From positions 1-64,000 of the forward strand of contig NZ_SADR02000005.1 of the NCBI RefSeq assembly GCF_004010325.2: DNA of 64,000 nt. Reading direction: 5' to 3'. Origin of the DNA: Mesorhizobium sp. M00.F.Ca.ET.216.01.1.1. GTDB taxonomy: Bacteria; Pseudomonadota; Alphaproteobacteria; Rhizobiales; Rhizobiaceae. Positions 59,571-64,000 of this stretch are shown here, in pieces (positions within the stretch are counted from its first letter, which is position 1; the number at the start of each line of letters is the position of its first letter). A program made the translations under genes and the position numbers. The notes under the pieces are model-generated. The model saw only the letters and a program-made list of their open reading frames with translations, ran no database searches and was not told the DNA's origin.

Positions 59571-60788
59571 ATGGGCAGCGCAGACTTTATTCTCGTGATC
59601 AATCTGTTCGTCGCCGGGCTGCTGGCGGCGGCCTTCGTGACCGTCGCGGTCTACGACGTGGGGCGCGTGTCGGCGCGTTGGCTGGCGTTCGGCTATGTGT
59701 TGGGCATGGCCTATTTCGCCATCGAATTCAGCATCCCGGCCTTCGACAATGCACGGCCTGTGGTTGTCGCGGCCTTTGTAGTCTTCCTCGGCGCCACCAT
59801 CGCCTTCAATGGCGGGCTCGCCCATAAATACGGGGTTGTGGCGCCCTGGCTGCCGATGCTGTTCTTTCTGGTCTTCGCCGCGGTCGCGGTCTATTTCGTG
59901 CAGGACCTGCCGCGCCAGTCGCTTGCCCGGATGATGGCCTACCAGCTTCCCTATGCCGCCATGCAGTTCGCAGCCCTCGGTATCGTCTGGTCGTCCAGGC
60001 AAAGGCGCGAGCGGCTCGACCACATCCTGATGGCCGTTCTGGCAGCCAGCGCCGTGCAGTTCGCCAGCAAGCCGTTCATCGCCCATGCGCTTGGCGGCTG
60101 GGGCGCCAACCCGCAGTCCTATTTGCAGACCAGCTACGCGCTGGTGTCGCAGTCGCTCGGCACCGTCTTCGGCCTGGCGTTGGCGCTGCTGACGCTGGCC
60201 ATCTTGGTTCGCGATGTGCTCGCCGAGGCAACGTCGAAGTCGGAGGCGGACATGCTGTCACGGCTGCTCAATCGTGGCGGCTTCGAGCGCCATGCCGAGA
60301 TCGCGCTGCGCGACGCCGTGCGGCGGAGTGTGCCGGTCGCGCTGGTCATTGCCGATCTCGACCATTTCAAGAGCATCAACGACAGCTACGGCCATGCCGC
60401 CGGCGACCGGGTCATCGAGACCTTCGCCGGTTTCCTGCGCGAGGCTGCGGCCGACCATCATGTCGCGGGGCGCATCGGTGGCGAGGAATTCGCCATCATG
60501 CTGCCTGGAACCAACCTGGCCGCGGCGCGGCTGTTCGCCGAAGGCACACGCAGCGCCTTCGGCACCCTGCCGATCGACTGCCTGCCGTCCGAGCGTCGCT
60601 GCAGTGCCAGCTTCGGCGTTGCCGAACTCCATCCGGGCGAAGCGTTTTCCGATCTCATGCGGCGTGCCGACGAAGCGCTCTACCAGGCGAAAGGCAGCGG
60701 CCGCGATTGCGTGCGCGTCTCGACCGGGCCGGTCGGTGCACGGCAGGCGGAGCGGCTTTCCGATTCGCCTGGGCTCAAAATGCTTTAG
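59571..60788 (+). CDS. Second membrane diguanylate cyclase (GGDEF domain)
   Basis: A 405-residue cyclase with the same plan as its upstream neighbour: about seven N-terminal helices, then a GGDEF domain (ADMLSRLLNRGGFERHAE, DLDHFKSINDSYGHAAGDRV, RIGGEEFAIMLPG). The signature is GGEEF and the RxxD inhibitory site is again missing (ADHHVAG). Starts at ATG 59571, 83 bases after the first cyclase. The two are alike over the catalytic domain (LADLDHF/IADLDHF, GRIGGEEFA), suggesting an old tandem duplication. The periplasm-exposed sensor parts are less alike. Confidence 0.93.
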   Translation: MGSADFILVINLFVAGLLAAAFVTVAVYDVGRVSARWLAFGYVLGMAYFAIEFSIPAFDNARPVVVAAFVVFLGATIAFNGGLAHKYGVVAPWLPMLFFLVFAAVAVYFVQDLPRQSLARMMAYQLPYAAMQFAALGIVWSSRQRRERLDHILMAVLAASAVQFASKPFIAHALGGWGANPQSYLQTSYALVSQSLGTVFGLALALLTLAILVRDVLAEATSKSEADMLSRLLNRGGFERHAEIALRDAVRRSVPVALVIADLDHFKSINDSYGHAAGDRVIETFAGFLREAAADHHVAGRIGGEEFAIMLPGTNLAAARLFAEGTRSAFGTLPIDCLPSERRCSASFGVAELHPGEAFSDLMRRADEALYQAKGSGRDCVRVSTGPVGARQAERLSDSPGLKML

Positions 60789-61141
60789 CGGCAAGGGCTG
60801 AGATTGGGCATCTCGCCGTCGGAGAGGCCGTACATATAGCTGCGGCCCTTCACGAAGACCGGCGGCTGATAGCAGCCAGGTCCGACGATGTCGTCCGATT
60901 CGTTTTCATAGATAACGTCGGGCTGGCCGGCGCTGGTGTAATCGGACAACTTCTTGGCCAGTCCGCCCTCGCCGACGATGATGCGCTTATAGCCGGCGGC
61001 GCTGTCGATGACGAGGTTGCCAAAGGAATCGGCATAGACGCGGTCGTGATGGCGCAACCCGGCAAGCGCGGGTGCCGTAGAGCCGACGGCCAACGCCGTC
61101 AGCGTGAGCGCCGCAAGGCGCAATCTGCCCGAATTCGACAT
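60785..61141 (-). CDS. Hypothetical secreted protein
   Basis: A 118-residue protein with a signal peptide (MSNSGRLRLAALTLTALAVG, ending APALAG). The mature part (RHHDRVYADSFGNLVIDS, CYQPPVFVKGRSYMYGL) contains two cysteines that may pair. No domain was recognised. Its 3' end overlaps the cyclase stop by four bases. A CtrA-like site lies 40 bases upstream of its start, suggesting cell-cycle control. Confidence 0.72.
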   Translation of the reverse strand: MSNSGRLRLAALTLTALAVGSTAPALAGLRHHDRVYADSFGNLVIDSAAGYKRIIVGEGGLAKKLSDYTSAGQPDVIYENESDDIVGPGCYQPPVFVKGRSYMYGLSDGEMPNLSPCR

Positions 61142-61179
61142 AGCATCCTCCGTATTTTAGAGCCTGTTCAAATCGAAAA

Positions 61180-61204
61180 TTAACCTTTTCTTAACCTTTG
61201 TTAA
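61180..61204. promoter_or_regulatory. CtrA-like binding site(s)
   Basis: TTAACCTTTTCTTAACC gives a full TTAA-N7-TTAA CtrA consensus (61180-61194), and a further TTAA follows after six bases (61201). It lies about 40 bases upstream of the secreted-protein gene on the minus strand and 130 bases upstream of the MliC-like gene. CtrA is the master cell-cycle regulator of Alphaproteobacteria; binding here is inferred only from the motif. Confidence 0.5.
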
Positions 61205-61337
61205 GAGGCTGACGCGCCAGGCGGCAAGGTCTTCGCGAACATGGTTAATATCCGAAAGCTCGGAGGCCCCGTGGTTTTGGGTGAGCTTGATCTAGGCGAG
61301 GCATTGCGGCTAGTTTGCCACGCGGGGGACAGCATAT

Positions 61338-61736
61338 ATGGCATTACGCCGGGCTTTTCGGATGACGCTTGCGCTTTTGCCGCTGCTCGCTGCTGCCGCC
61401 GCCTGCGTGCCGAGCGCGCCGAAGGCGGGAAATACGCCTGCGACCATTTCCCATGCTCCAGAACCTGCGGCCGCTGCCACTTTTACAGCCACTGATGTGA
61501 GCACACCGCAGCCGCGCACTGCAACCTACAGCTGTGCCGATGGCGGCACGATGACCGTCGAAAACCTCGGCACGTCGGTGCGTGTGATCGGCGCCGACGG
61601 CGTCAGCGAGGAGCTGCCGGCCTCGCCCGCCAACCAGAGCAGCCGCTTCGGCGAGTCGCATGACGCAATCGTGATTGACGGCCGCGACGCGCTGGTGATG
61701 AAGGGCGGCGCGTCGCCGGTGACCTGCACCCGCTGA
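61338..61736 (+). CDS. MliC-like lipoprotein (C-type lysozyme inhibitor family)
   Basis: Lipoprotein of 132 residues. Signal peptide with lipobox LAAAAAC (lipidated Cys ~23), a Pro/Ala/Thr spacer, and a C-terminal ~70-residue domain: TYSCADGGTMTVENLG, FGESHDAIVIDGRDALVM and the final TCTR. The pattern (CadGgtl-v-f, W/ L-MkGg, C) fits the MliC/PliC lysozyme-inhibitor family. A protective role at the outer membrane is inferred. Confidence 0.75.
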   Translation: MALRRAFRMTLALLPLLAAAAACVPSAPKAGNTPATISHAPEPAAAATFTATDVSTPQPRTATYSCADGGTMTVENLGTSVRVIGADGVSEELPASPANQSSRFGESHDAIVIDGRDALVMKGGASPVTCTR

Positions 61737-61834
61737 TTCACGCCCGGGCGGAAGCCATATTCCGCACTGCAGCGACATTGTGCCGGGAGCTAATCGATTG
61801 AAGCTAAGGCCCCTACCTTCGTCAGACTAAATTA

Positions 61835-61847
61835 CGTTTTCAAAACG
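61835..61847. promoter_or_regulatory. Perfect 13-bp palindrome upstream of sdhC
   Basis: CGTTTTCAAAACG is a perfect palindrome 120 bases upstream of sdhC in an AT-rich stretch. It may be an operator of the sdh operon; no matching known operator was recognised. A weak TTGACG lies at 61859, 12 bases after it. Confidence 0.35.
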
Positions 61848-61967
61848 ATTTTCCGGCTTTGACGCGGTGCAAAAAGCGCATTAGAAACCGGCTGTCCGAA
61901 GTCGCAACCGGAAGCGGCAATGCCGCATTTCCATCTGAGGCTCCAGAGACGCCGAACTGGGGGAGCC

Positions 61968-62372
61968 ATGAGCAAATCACCAGCCACCCGCGCTAGACCG
62001 CTTTCGCCGCATCTGACCGTGTACCGGCCGCCGATCACCATGACGATGTCGATCATCCATCGCATCACCGGCGGAGCGCTCTATTTCGGCACGCTGCTGG
62101 TCGCCCTGTGGCTGATGGCGGCGGCGAGGTCCGAGGCCACCTTCGATTGGGTCAACTGGGCATTCGGCTCGTGGCCGGGGCGGCTGGTGCTGTTCGGCTA
62201 TACCTGGGCGCTGATGCACCACATGCTGGGCGGCGTCCGCCATCTAATCTGGGACACCGGGGTGGGTCTCGAAAAGGATACGGCCTCCAGGATTGCCTGG
62301 GCGACGCTCGCGGGCTCGATCGTGTTGACGCTGCTGATCTGGATCGCCGGCTACATGGCGCGGGGGAGCTGA
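61968..62372 (+). CDS. sdhC: Succinate dehydrogenase cytochrome b556 subunit
   Basis: Membrane anchor of complex II, 134 residues with three helices. The family start [20 protein letters not shown] and the heme-ligand region [19 protein letters not shown] (His) are present. ATG 61968 has GGGGGAG directly upstream. It is the first gene of sdhCDA(B), with sdhD starting two bases after its stop. Confidence 0.96.
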   Translation: MSKSPATRARPLSPHLTVYRPPITMTMSIIHRITGGALYFGTLLVALWLMAAARSEATFDWVNWAFGSWPGRLVLFGYTWALMHHMLGGVRHLIWDTGVGLEKDTASRIAWATLAGSIVLTLLIWIAGYMARGS

Positions 62373-62374
62373 TC

Positions 62375-62770
62375 GTGAAGGCTAACAACACCGACATGCG
62401 CACGCCGCTGGCGAAGGTTCGCGGCCTTGGCTCCGCCCGCGAGGGCACGGAGCATTTCTGGCGCCAGCGACTGACAGCGATCGCCAACATCCCGCTGATA
62501 CTGTTCTTCGTCGGCTTCCTGATCGCGCTCAACGGCGCCGGCTTTGCGGAGGTGCGCGCCGCGCTCGCCAATCCGGTCGTGGCGCTGATCCTGGCCCTCG
62601 TGCTGCTGTCCGGGCTCTATCATATGCGGCTCGGCATGCAGGCGATCATCGAGGACTATGTGCATGGCGAGGGCATGAAGCTGGCGCTGCTCGTCCTCAA
62701 CACCTTCTTTCCCATAGTGGTCGGCGTCGCCTCGATCTTCGCCCTGCTCAAACTGGCACTCGGAGGCTGA
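62375..62770 (+). CDS. sdhD: Succinate dehydrogenase hydrophobic membrane anchor subunit
   Basis: Second membrane anchor of complex II, 131 residues with three helices. The family regions [38 protein letters not shown] (heme ligand His) are visible. The GTG at 62375, seven bases after GGGGGAG inside the sdhC end, is used; ATG 62396 (MRTPLAKV) is possible. It starts two bases after sdhC and ends four bases before sdhA. Confidence 0.94.
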   Translation: MKANNTDMRTPLAKVRGLGSAREGTEHFWRQRLTAIANIPLILFFVGFLIALNGAGFAEVRAALANPVVALILALVLLSGLYHMRLGMQAIIEDYVHGEGMKLALLVLNTFFPIVVGVASIFALLKLALGG

Positions 62771-62774
62771 CGTT

Positions 62775-64000
62775 TTGGCCAAGGACGCGAAAAGAGCCGA
62801 CACGGCTCCCGCCTACACCTATGTCGACCATAAATTCGACGTCGTGGTGGTCGGCGCCGGCGGCGCCGGGCTGCGCGCCACGCTCGGCATGGCCGAGCAG
62901 GGTCTGCGCACCGCCTGCATCACCAAGGTCTTCCCGACGCGGTCGCACACCGTGGCGGCACAAGGCGGCATCGCCGCCTCGCTCGCCAATATGGGCCCCG
63001 ACAACTGGCAGTGGCATCTCTTCGACACCGTCAAAGGTTCGGACTGGCTTGGTGACATCGACGCGCAGGAATACATGGTCCAGCAGGCGCCCGCCGCCGT
63101 CTACGAACTCGAGCATTATGGCGTGCCGTTCTCACGCACCGAGGAAGGCAAGATCTATCAGCGGCCGTTCGGCGGCATGATGATGAATTTCGGCGAGGGA
63201 CCGCCGGTGCAGCGCACCTGTGCGGCCGCCGACCGCACCGGCCATGCCATGCTGCACACGCTCTACGGCCAGTCGCTGAAGAACAACGCGCAGTTCTTCA
63301 TCGAGTATTTTGCGCTCGACCTGATCATGGAGCCGGACGGCACCTGCACCGGCGTCGTTGCCTGGAACCTGGACGACGGCACCATCCACCGTTTTTCGGC
63401 AAAGATAGTGGTGCTGGCGACCGGCGGTTATGGCCGCGCCTATTTCTCGGCGACCTCGGCGCACACCTGCACCGGCGACGGCGGCGGCATGGCCGCACGT
63501 GCCGGCCTTCCGCTTCAGGACATGGAGTTCGTGCAGTTCCACCCGACCGGCATCTACGGCGCCGGTTGCTTGATCACCGAAGGCGCGCGCGGCGAGGGCG
63601 GCTATCTCGTCAATTCCGAGGGCGAGCGCTTCATGGAGCGCTACGCACCGTCGGCCAAGGACCTTGCCTCGCGCGACGTGGTGTCGCGCTGCATGACGCT
63701 GGAGATCCGCGAGGGTCGCGGCGTCGGCCCGAAGAAGGACCACATCTTCCTGCATCTCGACCATCTCGACCCGGCCGTGCTGCACGAGCGGCTGCCCGGC
63801 ATTTCGGAATCGGCGAAGATCTTTGCCGGCGTCGACCTGACCAAGGAGCCGATCCCGGTGCTGCCGACGGTCCACTACAATATGGGCGGCGTGCCGACCA
63901 ATTACTGGGGCGAGGTGCTCAATCCTACGCCCAAGAGTCCCGACCAGGTATCGCCCGGACTGATGGCGGTCGGCGAGGCCGGCTGCGCTTCGGTGCACGG
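62775..64000 (+). CDS. sdhA: Succinate dehydrogenase flavoprotein subunit (partial)
   Basis: Catalytic FAD subunit of succinate dehydrogenase; the first ~408 residues are in view and the gene runs off the window end. FAD loop [19 protein letters not shown]-linking histidine in [11 protein letters not shown], substrate residues in [31 protein letters not shown] (Arg) and [11 protein letters not shown] (His) are intact. TTG 62775 ([10 protein letters not shown]) is the likely start, four bases after sdhD. sdhB should follow beyond the edge. Confidence 0.96.
   Translation, partial: MAKDAKRADTAPAYTYVDHKFDVVVVGAGGAGLRATLGMAEQGLRTACITKVFPTRSHTVAAQGGIAASLANMGPDNWQWHLFDTVKGSDWLGDIDAQEYMVQQAPAAVYELEHYGVPFSRTEEGKIYQRPFGGMMMNFGEGPPVQRTCAAADRTGHAMLHTLYGQSLKNNAQFFIEYFALDLIMEPDGTCTGVVAWNLDDGTIHRFSAKIVVLATGGYGRAYFSATSAHTCTGDGGGMAARAGLPLQDMEFVQFHPTGIYGAGCLITEGARGEGGYLVNSEGERFMERYAPSAKDLASRDVVSRCMTLEIREGRGVGPKKDHIFLHLDHLDPAVLHERLPGISESAKIFAGVDLTKEPIPVLPTVHYNMGGVPTNYWGEVLNPTPKSPDQVSPGLMAVGEAGCASVH

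Overview
The window is chromosomal DNA of an alphaproteobacterium of the order Hyphomicrobiales (Rhizobiales), most like Mesorhizobium or a close Phyllobacteriaceae relative. The reasons are the high GC content with strong third-position GC/C bias, the mdh-sucC-sucD-sucA-sucB-lpdA cluster, the sdhCDA genes, a Brucella Omp19-type lipoprotein, typical rhizobial small families (DUF1127, DUF1328, DUF2794, IalB) and several dispersed palindromic repeats of the kind found in rhizobial intergenic regions. The genus is inferred from gene content and order; no rRNA or tRNA gene was found to confirm it.

Layout. 1-12.8 kb: argG, a LysE exporter, rlmN with a coupled membrane protein, ialB, an isoprenylcysteine methyltransferase-like protein, DUF1232, phhB, a low-molecular-weight tyrosine phosphatase overlapping thpR, the tesA/ybbA/ybbP locus, and a Bax-inhibitor-1 family gene. 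12.8-14.7 kb: a group II intron (class C-like) sitting directly behind a terminator, with a frameshifted reverse transcriptase. 14.7-20.8 kb: a GNAT acetyltransferase, DUF2794, a structured noncoding RNA candidate, a palindromic repeat, a DUF1223 protein, a ceramidase-family protein and acnA. 21-23.4 kb: ccmA-ccmB-ccmD-ccmG, in which ccmC is missing and a repeat element separates ccmA from ccmB. 23.4-36 kb: DUF2332, DUF1127, an SMP-30 lactonase, two flavin proteins, yciB, ftsY with repeat sequence inside its coding region, mtaB, dapF, a frameshifted metallo-hydrolase, the Omp19-like lipoprotein and zapE. 35.7-36.4 kb holds debris: an IS110 transposase fragment and a piece of a GNAT gene.

36.7-47.6 kb is the central TCA block: malate dehydrogenase, succinyl-CoA synthetase, and 2-oxoglutarate dehydrogenase E1, E2 and E3. 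It is interrupted by a cupin gene, a 49-codon ORF, a secreted protein and a short-chain dehydrogenase. With acnA (18-20.8 kb) and sdhCDA (62-64 kb, cut by the window end), the window encodes much of the cycle. 47.6-61.7 kb: a Pro/Ala-rich membrane protein, a TraB/GumN protein, xerC, rimM-trmD, a TauE/SafE transporter, rplS, an amino-acid-type binding protein and permease without an ATPase, a methyltransferase, leuC, two adjacent membrane diguanylate cyclases, and two small envelope proteins around a CtrA-like site.

No CRISPR array, prophage, secretion system, resistance island or defence island is visible. The most notable features are repeat-derived protein sequence in FtsY, the missing ccmC, the structured RNA candidate near 16 kb, and the group II intron. 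Several genes use GTG or TTG starts; these choices rest on ribosome-binding sites and family lengths and are inferences.
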